Shown one piece after another: positions 25,162 through 32,723 of a stretch of DNA of 36,617 nt. Within the stretch, counting starts at the first letter, position 1. The number at the start of each line of letters is the position of its first letter. The position numbers and the translations under genes are program-made. The notes beneath the pieces were generated by a model. That model saw nothing but the letters and a program-made list of their open reading frames with translations. It was not told the DNA's origin and searched no databases. This DNA is from Candidatus Saccharimonadota bacterium (GTDB lineage: Bacteria > Patescibacteriota > Saccharimonadia > Saccharimonadales > Saccharimonadaceae), in contig JAEEUB010000011.1 of the NCBI GenBank assembly GCA_016286785.1, forward strand, positions 1 to 36,617. Direction: 5' to 3'.

Positions 25162-25191
25162 AAAAAGCCCCCGGCAAAGTGCGCCGGAGGC
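25162..25191 (-). terminator. Terminator of unit 1
   Basis: Minus strand GCCTCCGGC/GCCGGGGGC then TTTTTA. One pair is G-U only in the minus-strand RNA, supporting that direction. Units 2 and 3 end with the same type of stem. Confidence 0.85.
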
Positions 25192-25204
25192 AGAAAAAGT
25201 GTTG

Positions 25205-25330
25205 ATGGGTTTTGGTTTGCCTTTTGACATCTTAGAGCTCGACATCTATCGGCATGCGCAGACCCAAGAACTGCGCGCTTGAGCACGAGGTCTTTAGGAA
25301 CTTACAGGAGGCGACCTTAGCCTCCGCTTT
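25205..25330 (-). repeat. Structured element copy e5 (3' region of unit 1)
   Basis: A diverged copy of the structured element. It keeps the GCGCAG/CTGCGC hairpin with an 8-9 nt loop and the following TTGAGCA. It also has an H-type pseudoknot: AGGTC (25288), GGAGGC (25307), GACCT (25313), GCCTCC (25320). The motifs TTACAGGAG and CTCCGCTTT of the pseudoknot are shared with copy e2, while the pairing stem has changed on both sides. Confidence 0.55.
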
Positions 25331-25367
25331 ATTCGGGGTGTTCCCTACCCCTACCCGGCGAGCCCCG

Positions 25368-26234
25368 CTACAGTCTCCGGGCGATGGCCGCCCTGCGGAC
25401 GGCTTCGTCGGAATCCGAGGAGCAGACATTGGCACGGCGGAGTATTTCATCCACCAGAGCCTCCGCCTCCTCCAAAGGAAGGTGGGGCGAGAGCTCTTCG
25501 ATGCCCTGCTTGTACCAGTCCGCCATGCGGACCTTGGTAAAGCCGGCATTCTCGAGAGCTTCGCGCCAACCGTCCTCTGGAAGCTCCTCGTCCTCGGTAA
25601 AAGCGTACCGGGTCTGGACATCCGCCGGCATCCACAGTTTTGCAGTCTGCGGATTGCAGCGAAGACCTTTGAGGTCGATCTCGTTGTAGCCGAGAGCACG
25701 CAGCTCCGGCAAGAACGACAGATCGCTCATTCCCGAGATGTACGGGTGTACAATCGGGAAGGCCCGGACGCCATACCGCTTGGCGCGGGCGAGCGTGCGG
25801 AGACGGCTCTTCGTACTGGTCCGTTCGAGAGAATCGAGACCAGTGATTGAGATCGTCAGGCGCACGTTCGGGATCTCCGCAAGGCGGCGCATCTCTTCGT
25901 CGGTGACTTCGAACTTTGTCACCAGAGAGAGAATCTTCGCTACTTGCGGGACCTCTGCGAGGACATAGTCTAGCTCTTTCCGGAATTTCGGCCAGAATGG
26001 ATCCGAAATTCCGTTGAAGCCTACTATGTCTCCCCGCAGAAGTTCCAGCGGGAAGTCATAGAAACTACGCCTCGCAGCCTCGTCGCCGAGGTCGGGCGGG
26101 GGGTTCAATATAGTCACAGACTTATTGACCCCCAGCAGGCTGGATGCCCGCCACTGAGTATTCCTGCGCTCGACTTCAGTCACCACGCAGTACTTGCAGC
26201 CGACGGGACAGCCGTATGTTCCTTGTTCTAGCAT
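25368..26234 (-). CDS. Radical SAM protein (canonical order)
   Basis: A 288-residue radical SAM protein with the cluster motif at the N-terminus: YGCPVGCKYC (Cys9, Cys13, Cys16; CxxxCxxC). Barrel motifs follow: FNGISDPFWP (the GGEP-like position), LVTKFEVT, and RLTISITGLDSLE. The last 90 residues are helical and Asp/Glu-rich. The function is unknown. A strong AGGAGGTG lies 6 nt before the ATG. It is the last gene of unit 1 and pairs with the upstream radical SAM gene, whose C-terminus is related to this protein's N-terminus. GC content is much higher than in the chromosomal genes. Confidence 0.88.
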   Translation of the reverse strand: MLEQGTYGCPVGCKYCVVTEVERRNTQWRASSLLGVNKSVTILNPPPDLGDEAARRSFYDFPLELLRGDIVGFNGISDPFWPKFRKELDYVLAEVPQVAKILSLVTKFEVTDEEMRRLAEIPNVRLTISITGLDSLERTSTKSRLRTLARAKRYGVRAFPIVHPYISGMSDLSFLPELRALGYNEIDLKGLRCNPQTAKLWMPADVQTRYAFTEDEELPEDGWREALENAGFTKVRMADWYKQGIEELSPHLPLEEAEALVDEILRRANVCSSDSDEAVRRAAIARRL

Positions 26235-26314
26235 TTTTTCACCTCCTTCTGGTGTGCTAGAGTTACTGAGGGTATTTAAGCCCGCCCCCTCAGCCCTGGC
26301 AGGGTCGAAGTTTG

Positions 26315-27514
26315 TTATTTCCTCGCCGCCTCGACTTCAGCGAGCTTGTCAATCAGGAGCGCCGGGGCAAAACCCACCCGGCGACCTATCTCGTTTTGGT
26401 TGTAGTACGTATCTACGATACAATACTTACAACCGTAACATCTTTCGATGTTACGAGAGATAGGCCACCAGGAGTTCAGACCCTGGATACCCCCAATCTC
26501 GGGGAAGGCCGGGAAAGTGATTTTCCCGACCTCCTTATCACCGTCGTCATTGCGACCGTATTGCGTCGCCATGACTCCGGAGACGAACCGGATAAACGCC
26601 AGGTCCCCGAGCCTAACGTTCCCCTCTACCGAGATGTGCGCCACCTCTGGCTCACGCCAGCAGGTGGTGCAACAACTCGGGCAGCGGAGCCGGTTCTCTC
26701 CGCTGACTTTACAGAGTCCGTGCCCGGAGGCGGGCACGAACTCCACTTCGTAGCCGAGGTAACGGAGCAGTTCGAGACTGCCCGGCCGCGGCCTCGAGGG
26801 ACCCTGGCAAGTAGCGCGGAGCGGGCAAGCCAGTTCCTCGCACTTGACCAGGTTGGGGGAGTTATAATACGGGTTGTAAGCCCGCTCCTCCCCCAGGACC
26901 GCCGCAACGGCGCAGGCGGTGCGCGTAAACATCTGCGCACCGTACTCCCGCGCCAAATCGCGGCAGTGGGAGTAGACTTCCCCGGGCATAACCTTCACCC
27001 GGAGAGCCCATTCGGTGCGCTGATCAGGGCTCATCGCCTCGACCAACGCCTCATCACCCCGGAATCCGGATATGACGATCGGGCAGCACCCGCGCCCAGC
27101 TGCCGCCACGCCAGAGAAGATCTTGCGAAGCTTCTCCTCCGTCGTGTTATACGGCGGCATGAGCGGCCGGACGGCCGCTACCACCGGCACGCCGGCATCC
27201 GCCAGAAGGCGGATGTTCTCGTACCGGTGTTCCGAGCCGACCCCCTCAAGGGAAGTCAGCTCAGAAATGCTGACCATCACGATGAGACGGAGCCCCGCCG
27301 CTCGGAAAGACTTTAAGTCCTCCAAGTGACGAGGGCAGAGTCGCCCCTTGGTGATAATGCCCACTGGGCCGGTGTGGCCCGAGTGAGCGAGCTCTTTCAG
27401 CGAGGCGACGGTGTCGCTCCACTGGATGATGGGATCCCCGTAGAAGTTGTTCACCGCTACGGGGATCTGACGGAGAAGGTCCCGCCAGATATTCAGCGTT
27501 GCCTCATTCATCAT
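26315..27514 (-). CDS. Radical SAM-related protein with the cluster motif at the C-terminus (apparent circular permutation)
   Basis: A 399-residue protein. It opens directly in the barrel: VAVNNFYGDPIIQW, GPVGIITKGRL, LRLIVMVSISELTSLE, which align with FNGISDPFWP, LSLVTKFEV and VRLTISITGLDSLE of the next gene. The Cys motif lies at the end: RCYGCKYCIVDT (Cys359, Cys362, Cys365; CxxCxxC rather than CxxxCxxC). Joining the C-terminus (LIDKLAEVEAARK) to the N-terminus (MNEATLNIWRDLL) restores the usual order. Two extra Cys groups lie between (225/230/236 and 278-285), perhaps extra Fe-S sites. The start is secure: AGGAGGTG lies 8 nt upstream, after a hairpin. Substrate is unknown. Confidence 0.78.
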   Translation of the reverse strand: MMNEATLNIWRDLLRQIPVAVNNFYGDPIIQWSDTVASLKELAHSGHTGPVGIITKGRLCPRHLEDLKSFRAAGLRLIVMVSISELTSLEGVGSEHRYENIRLLADAGVPVVAAVRPLMPPYNTTEEKLRKIFSGVAAAGRGCCPIVISGFRGDEALVEAMSPDQRTEWALRVKVMPGEVYSHCRDLAREYGAQMFTRTACAVAAVLGEERAYNPYYNSPNLVKCEELACPLRATCQGPSRPRPGSLELLRYLGYEVEFVPASGHGLCKVSGENRLRCPSCCTTCWREPEVAHISVEGNVRLGDLAFIRFVSGVMATQYGRNDDGDKEVGKITFPAFPEIGGIQGLNSWWPISRNIERCYGCKYCIVDTYYNQNEIGRRVGFAPALLIDKLAEVEAARK

Positions 27515-27556
27515 GGGGCAACACCTCCTTTCTTTCCCCTCCTTGCGGGAGGGGGT
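27515..27556 (-). promoter_or_regulatory. Hairpin plus ribosome binding site before the permuted radical SAM gene
   Basis: Minus strand CCCTCC/GGAGGG hairpin, then GAAAGAAAGGAGGTG and the ATG. Three other genes of this region (31117, 30161, 33143) have the same hairpin, purine spacer and ribosome binding site. Confidence 0.55.
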
Positions 27557-27658
27557 TGGAATTGTTAAGGGTCTGATCCTGGTTTTAAACCAGAGGACCC
27601 ATTCCTCTCCACGAAATCATTGCTCTTGGAGAGGATGGATGCTCTGTCTATGGTGTGA

Positions 27659-28984
27659 CTATTTACTCGCAATTTGCTGCACAGCATCTATTAATCGTTC
27701 GGCGTCCTCCCTGTTATTACAAATCGAGAACGAAGCCCTGATAACGCCCGGCATAGACGAAACATCGCCTTTCTCTACGTCTGCGATAATTTGTTTCTCC
27801 TGCTCCGGTGTAATTTTGAGCAAATCTCTTACGACATGATATACACAGAAATTTCCCGCCCTCACGCCGATAGCATATTTATTGTTTAATTCATCTGCTA
27901 CGGCTGTTGCACTTTTGCCTTCAATTACAAAAGGTATAACCGTAGATAGGTGTTTCTCTGGGACTAAGAGCTTTACGCCTTTAATTTCCTTTAGCCCCTG
28001 ATAGGCAAATTTAGTTAATTCAGTTTCGTATTTTTCAACCTTCTCTAAACCAATCTTTTTTAGTTCCTTCAGAGCTAATCCCATTGATACTGCGCCCACC
28101 GCGTTTGGTGTACCTGGATCGTGTGCTAATTGGTTCTTATAGCGGAGGAATCTACCACCAGACGTAATGTATGGCAAATTGCCACCACCAATCTGATATG
28201 GTAAGAATTTGTCTAAAAACTCCTTTGGTCCCACCACGAACCCACCGCCGTAAGGAGCGTAGAACTTATGTCCAGAGGCGACGAGAAAGTCGATGCCCAT
28301 TTCTACCATGTTAATCGGATGATGCTGGATAAATTGACAGCCATCTACAATGTAAAAAGCGCCATATTTATGCACCAATTCTCCTACCTTCTTAATATCT
28401 GGGCAATAACCAGTGAGATTGGAAGAAGCCGTCAAGATAAACACCTTGATGTCTTCTGTTTTCAATAGTTGTTCAATTTTTGCTAAATCGAACTCACCGT
28501 TTTTGTCTAGTCCATAGGTTAGAACTTGCTCCCCACCCAGTTTTTGTACCTCATCGGCGAGATCGCCAACGTTTGTATAATTAACTTGTTCGGCGCCTAG
28601 CGCTTTTTCACCCTCCGTCTTAATCCAAGGGAGCCAAGATGAGCTATGTTCGATACTCGACACTGCAACTTTACCCTTTAAGAAGCTAAAGAAGTGCGCT
28701 AAGATATTCATCCCACCCGTAGTATTGCCCGAGAAGATTACGTACGAATCTTTTGGGGCGCCCACGAAATCCTTAATTATCTCGCGTGATTCTTCGTAGA
28801 TATTGGTTGAGATCTTCGATTTTTCACCAGAACCCCGGTGTACGGAGCCATAGGTCGTAAGGTAGTCTTCTACCCCTTTTTCTACCGCTTTAAGCGGAGA
28901 TGTGGTAGCGGCGTTATCTAGATTGACGTAACGCTTTCCTTTTACCGCAAAATCGGCAATTCTATTATTAAATAAATTGTTCAT
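27659..28984 (-). CDS. Cysteine desulfurase-like class V aminotransferase (SufS/CsdA type)
   Basis: A 441-residue PLP enzyme. Key residues are present: His113 (SSIEHSSSW), Asp214 (IVDGCQ), Lys240 in ASGHKFYAPYGGGF (PLP Schiff base) and Cys380 in VRAGNFCVYH (the persulfide Cys position). Such enzymes take sulfur from cysteine for Fe-S clusters or thiolation. It sits in unit 1 just before two radical SAM genes, which need Fe-S clusters or may insert sulfur. It is AT-rich like the chromosome, unlike its GC-rich neighbours, so the operon is a mosaic. GAAAGGAT precedes the ATG. No SufU/IscU partner is visible. Confidence 0.87.
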   Translation of the reverse strand: MNNLFNNRIADFAVKGKRYVNLDNAATTSPLKAVEKGVEDYLTTYGSVHRGSGEKSKISTNIYEESREIIKDFVGAPKDSYVIFSGNTTGGMNILAHFFSFLKGKVAVSSIEHSSSWLPWIKTEGEKALGAEQVNYTNVGDLADEVQKLGGEQVLTYGLDKNGEFDLAKIEQLLKTEDIKVFILTASSNLTGYCPDIKKVGELVHKYGAFYIVDGCQFIQHHPINMVEMGIDFLVASGHKFYAPYGGGFVVGPKEFLDKFLPYQIGGGNLPYITSGGRFLRYKNQLAHDPGTPNAVGAVSMGLALKELKKIGLEKVEKYETELTKFAYQGLKEIKGVKLLVPEKHLSTVIPFVIEGKSATAVADELNNKYAIGVRAGNFCVYHVVRDLLKITPEQEKQIIADVEKGDVSSMPGVIRASFSICNNREDAERLIDAVQQIASK

Positions 28985-28998
28985 ATAATCCTTTCTTT

Positions 28999-29295
28999 AT
29001 TATCCCCACCTCTTAGTTGAAGCGAGATAGATAGAAATCTATATGGATTCATAAATATCTAGCTTCAAATATGGAAGTGGGTGGGGTACTAGACCCCACC
29101 CAGGAAAAGTGGGTTTTGTTTAGCCCTGAGCTGGGCGAGCGCAGACCCATTACTGCGCTTTCGAGCAAATTGGTCAGTGACGGCCCGACCAGAGCCCCGC
29201 GGAGCTTCCCCGCTCGGTCAACAGTCATGCGGTTTGTCGCATAGCTGCTGCCTTGGTATTAATGCCTCTTTTTTGCGTCATTGGTTGGACGGAGG
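28999..29295 (-). repeat. Structured element copy e1
   Basis: Full copy between the 199-residue protein gene and the desulfurase gene. In plus coordinates it has TTGAAGC/GCTTCAA arms, a GGGTGGGG/CCCCACCC hairpin, GCCC/GGGC, GCGCAG/CTGCGC with loop ACCCATTA, GGTC/GACC, the constant block AGAGCCCCGCGGAGCTTCC, the stem 29220-29250, CCTTGGTATTAATGCC, and a final CGTC/GACG hairpin. Transcription is from the minus-strand promoter, but the stems can form in either strand. Confidence 0.7.
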
Positions 29296-29561
29296 ACTTT
29301 GGTATCCCCGATGCCATAGGTTCGTAAAGCAGACCTACTCTGCTACATGTTTTTTTGTTCTGGTAAGCGGGCATGTTCCGCTTCCTATGTGTAGGGGGGG
29401 TAGAACCCCCTGGTTTAAAGTTTGACGCCTTTGGGGTGGGGGTTGGCGTCGGTTTACCCCCTTATGTGTTACGGGCGTCCCCTCGCCCGAGAGTCAGATG
29501 AAACCCGAGTACATCGGGTCACCTCCTTTCTTGCTCTCCTGGCTAGATGCGGATACAGCGG
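29296..29561 (-). other. Gene-free structured stretch, includes an H-type pseudoknot
   Basis: No ORF with a ribosome binding site. It holds an H-type pseudoknot: GACGCC (29424), GGGGGT (29438), GGCGTC (29445), ACCCCC (29456). Further hairpins are CGGGCG/CGCCCG and CCCGA/TCGGG just before the stop of the upstream gene. It is probably part of the structured RNA between genes. Confidence 0.45.
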
Positions 29562-30161
29562 TTAGGCCGGATCGATCTCACACAGGAGGCCGATGTCGTT
29601 GCCCTCCTCGTCACAGACGAGGAAGGTCCTGTAGGACTCCTCACTTTTAGTGAGGATGTACCCCTTCGGGGTACCATCCGGCGCGAAGCCGGAACGAACC
29701 CAGTAGGCCTGGCCGGGCCACCCGGTCTGGGTACCCCAGCTAGCCCCGTATGACCAGCTGCCATCCGGATTGCGCCAAATGTTGGCGCCCTTGAGGATGG
29801 TAGGGGGCTGGTCCGTCATGGGCTCGGCCTCTAGGACGGTGGCCTTCGCGTAGAAGGTTCCATCCACCTCGACGAGGTTGGTGGCCTCATTGGCTATCCA
29901 CCAGGTGTTCCACCCGGTGGCCGTCTTTTTAGACGGCTCGTAGCCGATGACGGCACCTAGAGGCGCCACCTCGTCGCCCTCGACACAAGTGAGTGCGAGT
30001 TTCCCCTCCACGACCCGAATCGAGCCGCGGAGAAACTCTGGGATGTCCTGCGCGGTGTTAACGCGCACGGCATCCTTCTTCGACCCCGCGGCCTTGTGGA
30101 TGCGCAGGGCGGTGGTCGGGGCGATGGCGGCGGCGGACATGGCGCTGGCGAGGTTGCTCAT
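29562..30161 (-). CDS. Unknown 199-residue protein, GC-rich
   Basis: I do not recognise it. It starts MSNLASAMSAAAIAPTTALR and is rich in Trp, Gly, Thr and Asp in the middle (GWNTWWIANEATN; NPDGSWSYGASWG), with a likely all-beta fold, and ends LLCEIDPA. There is no clear signal peptide; the Ala-rich start is helical. I choose the start at 30161 because the CCCCGTATGGGG hairpin, GAAAGGGG and the ATG follow each other; an in-frame ATG at 30197 would lie before that hairpin. The hairpin plus G-rich site is shared with the 143-residue gene. Second gene of unit 1. Confidence 0.6.
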   Translation of the reverse strand: MSNLASAMSAAAIAPTTALRIHKAAGSKKDAVRVNTAQDIPEFLRGSIRVVEGKLALTCVEGDEVAPLGAVIGYEPSKKTATGWNTWWIANEATNLVEVDGTFYAKATVLEAEPMTDQPPTILKGANIWRNPDGSWSYGASWGTQTGWPGQAYWVRSGFAPDGTPKGYILTKSEESYRTFLVCDEEGNDIGLLCEIDPA

Positions 30162-30247
30162 GGCGAACCCCTTTCTCCCCATACGGGGATATGTCACTGT
30201 TCCATTATTGGATAAAGGGGATACTTTTCCCCACCAGTGACGCTACT

Positions 30248-30311
30248 ATTTTAAGTAGCATTCTAGCGATTTTTCTATATAAAAAACGCCAGGATGCTAC
30301 TTAAAATGGCG
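30248..30311 (-). promoter_or_regulatory. Possible attenuator upstream of the 199-residue protein gene
   Basis: On the minus strand CGCCA/TGGCG followed by TTTTTT (30281-30311) looks like a terminator. A perfect 14-bp inverted repeat (30248-30261 with 30294-30307) would use the loop of that terminator to form a competing stem. The two cannot form together. TTTTAAGTAG/CTACTTAAAA in this repeat is also the first stem of the small RNA at 19673. Confidence 0.5.
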
Positions 30312-30665
30312 ATATTGTTAATGTGCTTACTTATGTATTAAAGTAAGATAACTGCAGATTCAACTGAATTTAAAGATATCTGACTTTAATATGGAATGGG
30401 CGGGGCTTAAAGCCCCACCCGGAGGGTTTTGTTTGGCCCTGAGCAGGGCGAGCGCAGACCCATTACTGCGCTTTAGAGCATTAGTCGGTGACGGCCTGAC
30501 CAGAGCCCCGCGGAGCTTCCCCGCTCGGTCGACAGCCTTTTGGGGGCTGTTACCTTGGTATTATGCCCCAGTTTAACGTCATGGGTTGGACGAGTTGGCA
30601 CTTTCAGGGTGGCGCTTTTGGCAGTTTACAGGAGATGCGCCGATCCTCCGCTTTGCAGGTACTGC
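30312..30665 (-). repeat. Structured element copy e2 with downstream pseudoknot
   Basis: Full copy after the 143-residue gene. In plus coordinates: TATTAAAGT/ACTTTAATA arms, GGGCGGGG/CCCCACCC hairpin, GCCC/GGGC, GCGCAG/CTGCGC with loop ACCCATTA, GTC/GAC, constant block, stem ACAGCC/GGCTGT (30531-30550), CCTTGGTATTATGCC and CGTC/GACG. Then comes a pseudoknot: GGCGC (30611), GGAG (30631), GCGCC (30637), CTCC (30646). The ACAGCC stem replaces the ATGCG stem of e1 with both sides changed. Confidence 0.7.
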
Positions 30666-30685
30666 CTACCCACGCCCGTCACGGC

Positions 30686-31117
30686 CTACTTGGTGTAGAC
30701 CGTGAACTTCTGGGCAGTCATCCGCTTCTCAGCGGGTGGCACACGCTCGAAGCCGGGCGCCGGGCACATGCCCAGCACCCGGCCCGGGTACGCCTGGGCC
30801 GCGATGATTGAGCCGACAATCCGAAGATTGTCATGCCCCTCCTCGCTAGCCCACTGCTCGAGCTGGTCGAGGATAGCTTCCCCTTCAGGGGAGCCGACGA
30901 AGGTGGTGCAGACAAGGTCCTCACCAACCTGCTCCTCTACAACTCGAGCGTTGACGACCCACTCGGAGGTCTTCTCGCCAGGTGCGACCGAGGTCGGTAC
31001 CACAACCGTCTCGCCATCTTTGCTCAGGAAGCAGATGGCGTGAGGTGTGGTGTTTACGATCACCTTGCCGTCGACCTGTGCGGAGAAGGCGGCAATGGTG
31101 CTGAGCGAGGTAGCCAT
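30686..31117 (-). CDS. Unknown 143-residue protein, GC-rich
   Basis: First gene of unit 1. It reads MATSLSTIAAFSAQVDG, then a strand-rich part VIVNTTPHAICFLSKDG and a conserved-looking end (VGSIIAAQAYPGRV, APGFERVPPAEKRM). The VNTTPHAI...PG pattern recalls a small phage or hypothetical-protein domain (VNLTPHxI), and perhaps the NLLGxDI domains of the protein at 22319; both links are weak. There is no signal peptide or catalytic motif. A CCCCGCAAGGGG hairpin, GAAAGGGGTG and the ATG define the start. Confidence 0.6.
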   Translation of the reverse strand: MATSLSTIAAFSAQVDGKVIVNTTPHAICFLSKDGETVVVPTSVAPGEKTSEWVVNARVVEEQVGEDLVCTTFVGSPEGEAILDQLEQWASEEGHDNLRIVGSIIAAQAYPGRVLGMCPAPGFERVPPAEKRMTAQKFTVYTK

Positions 31118-31560
31118 AGGGCACCCCTTTCTCCCCTTGCGGGGATCTTGGCCCGTCGGCCGAAAATGTTATGGCCGGACGGACGTCTCCTTGAGGCCAA
31201 TTGTGAGCTCTATAATTATATAAAGCACACGATTGGCCTTTAGGAGAATACTCTGAAAGGTTTTACCAACTAGATTGTTAAGGTTCTGCTCCGAGTCACT
31301 CTTGTGAGTGTCACGAGCAGAGCTGGAGGAACAGGTGGACCAAAAGGGCCTATTCCTTCGGCTCAGCCCGTGCATATCGGACTGAGTTTTATCCCACCCT
31401 GAGTGTGCCCACCCAAAGTTATCAGGATAATTAAATACATAAAGTAAATGTACTTTAATATCGGTATGGAAGGAACTGTTTAGTTCCCCGCTCACCCACC
31501 ATGATATTAATTCTTACGCAATCTCCCGAATGTTCAACACATTTATTTGATTGTTGCTAG
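31118..31560 (-). promoter_or_regulatory. Long structured leader of unit 1
   Basis: About 440 nt without a gene between promoter and first ATG. Stems include GGCCAAT/ATTGGCC (31192, 31231), CTGCTC/GAGCAG (31286), CTCAG/CTGAG (31362, 31380), and the AAAGTA/TACTTT and GGAACT/AGTTCC hairpins. Its upstream half is duplicated in the unit 2 leader. Confidence 0.6.
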
Positions 31561-31561
31561 T

Positions 31562-31590
31562 ATTATAGCACGAGCATGATATTTTGTCAA
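31562..31590 (-). promoter_or_regulatory. Consensus promoter of unit 1
   Basis: Minus strand TTGACA (31585-31590), 17 nt, TATAAT (31562-31567), a perfect match. Confidence 0.9.
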
Positions 31591-31637
31591 TTATAATAAC
31601 ACTATTTTGTATTTTACAGGGGTAAAATGTGGCGAAA

Positions 31638-31660
31638 TTTGTCGAAGTGGGGTCGACAAA
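31638..31660. promoter_or_regulatory. TTTGTCGA palindrome, copy 1
   Basis: TTTGTCGA and TCGACAAA flank AGTGGGG. It lies about 50 bp upstream of the -35 of unit 1 and marks the end of the duplicated segment. Confidence 0.6.
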
Positions 31661-32464
31661 ATGACGTCCCAGAAGGCATAATCGGTCGATATTGATTACG
31701 CACTAAAGTCGAAAGGATCCCTTTCGAGGGATCAATACGCCAAAATTGAGGTAAAAAACTATAAAAAAATCTCTGGATTGGATTTTAAAACGGAAACTCC
31801 AGAAGAAGCCTTTATGTGCCGATGATATTCTAGGGCTTCATCGAATCATCACTAATTCCCTTTTGAGCGACGCGCGCTCGGGCGAGTTTCGCCATAACCA
31901 AGTTTACGCAGTAGATCAAGATGATGAAGTAGTCTATGAAGCGCCAGAGGCTCAGGACGTTAGACCAATGTTGAAAGAGTTTTTTGCTTGGCTGGACGAC
32001 CCAGAAAACAAGGTTCACCCAGTTATCCCTAGCACATTATGACTTTCGGGAGTCCTTGGTGCTTGATTCTTATTATGCGGTAGATAAAAAAGCTTATTAT
32101 GACACCCTAAAGACTGTCCAGCAGGGATCTTACGAGAAAGCTAAAGAGGCTGATTTAACGCCATGGCTAGAGTATTTTACAGAAGGATTCTTATCGTCGG
32201 TGGAGATACTGATGCTAGAATTGAATGTGCTATCAAACATTCATGGAGACACGGTGCCTAAGGAGGCTATCTAGAGACGAAAGTGATATTGTAAGCTATA
32301 TTGCGGAGTTCGGACCGATTAGCTTATCCGAAGCGCGAGATATACTACCAGAGATCCCACAAAGGACTCTGCAAAGGATTATTAGCGAATTAGTGAATGA
32401 TGGTTACCTGAAGACTGATGGGAATGGCCCAGCTACTAAGTATAAACTAATTGGGGAAAATTAG
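31661..32464 (+). pseudogene. Fic/DOC-family protein remnant, active site deleted
   Basis: Broken pieces of a Fic protein read in order on the plus strand but in different frames. Around 31694-31827 there is SVDIDYALKSKGSLSRDQYA; around 31825-32040 DILGLHRIITNSLLSDARSG, typical of the Fic N-terminal domain; then AHYDFRESLVLDSYY; then a C-terminal winged helix (SRDESDIVSYIAEFG ... TKYKLIGEN). The catalytic HPFxDGNGR motif, expected right after AHYDF, is missing. Several stops and frameshifts are present. AMPylation activity must be lost. It lies between units 1 and 2 and is AT-rich, like the chromosome. Confidence 0.85.
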
Positions 32465-32467
32465 ATT

Positions 32468-32493
32468 AAAAAGCCCCCGGCGTAGCCGGGGGC
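32468..32493 (-). terminator. Terminator of unit 2
   Basis: Minus strand GCCCCCGGC/GCCGGGGGC with a 3-nt loop, followed by TTTTTA. Same type as units 1 and 3. Confidence 0.9.
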
Positions 32494-32509
32494 ATTGAGC
32501 ATTTGAGCT

Positions 32510-32538
32510 GGAGTTTTTAAGGCAGACTCCGCACTGCC
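32510..32538 (-). other. H-type pseudoknot in the 3' region of unit 2
   Basis: GGAGT (32510), GGCAG (32521), ACTCC (32526), CTGCC (32534) interleave. On the minus strand the third loop is A-rich (TTAAAAA), typical of compact H-type pseudoknots. Confidence 0.5.
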
Positions 32539-32544
32539 GTTTGA

Positions 32545-32715
32545 GCATTGGATTTTGATTCCCTTCCAGGGGCGCAGATCCAGAACTGCGATTTTTGATC
32601 GGTGTCGGCCTGATCAGAGCCCCGCGGAACTTCCCCGCTCGGTCAACAGTTGTGCGGTTTGTTGCATAACTGTTGCCTTGGTATTAATGCCCATTTTAGC
32701 GTCGTGGGTTGGACG
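32545..32715 (-). repeat. Structured element copy e3
   Basis: After the 139-residue gene. In plus coordinates: CCC/GGG hairpin, CGCAG/CTGCG with loop ATCCAGAA, TGATC/GATCA (replacing GGTC/GACC), the constant block GAGCCCCGCGGAACTTCCC, CAACAGTT/AACTGTTG, CCTTGGTATTAATGCCC, and CGTC/GACG. It is very close to e4. Confidence 0.75.
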
Positions 32716-32723
32716 GTGGTGTC

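Larger units (their letters stand above)
31361..31660. repeat. Long direct repeat, copy 1 (leader, promoter and palindrome)
   Basis: About 300 bp closely matching 33550-33850. It covers the first half of the leader, the promoter and the TTTGTCGA palindrome. The segment around 31451-31567 is nearly identical in both copies. Confidence 0.85.

Noticed and set aside
26312-27316. Long plus-strand ORF opposite the permuted radical SAM gene
   Set aside because: High GC content opens antisense frames; the minus-strand gene has recognisable motifs and a strong ribosome binding site.
30162-30197. Upstream start at 30197 for the 199-residue gene
   Set aside because: It would read through the CCCCGTATGGGG hairpin and the G-rich ribosome binding site that are shared with the neighbouring gene.
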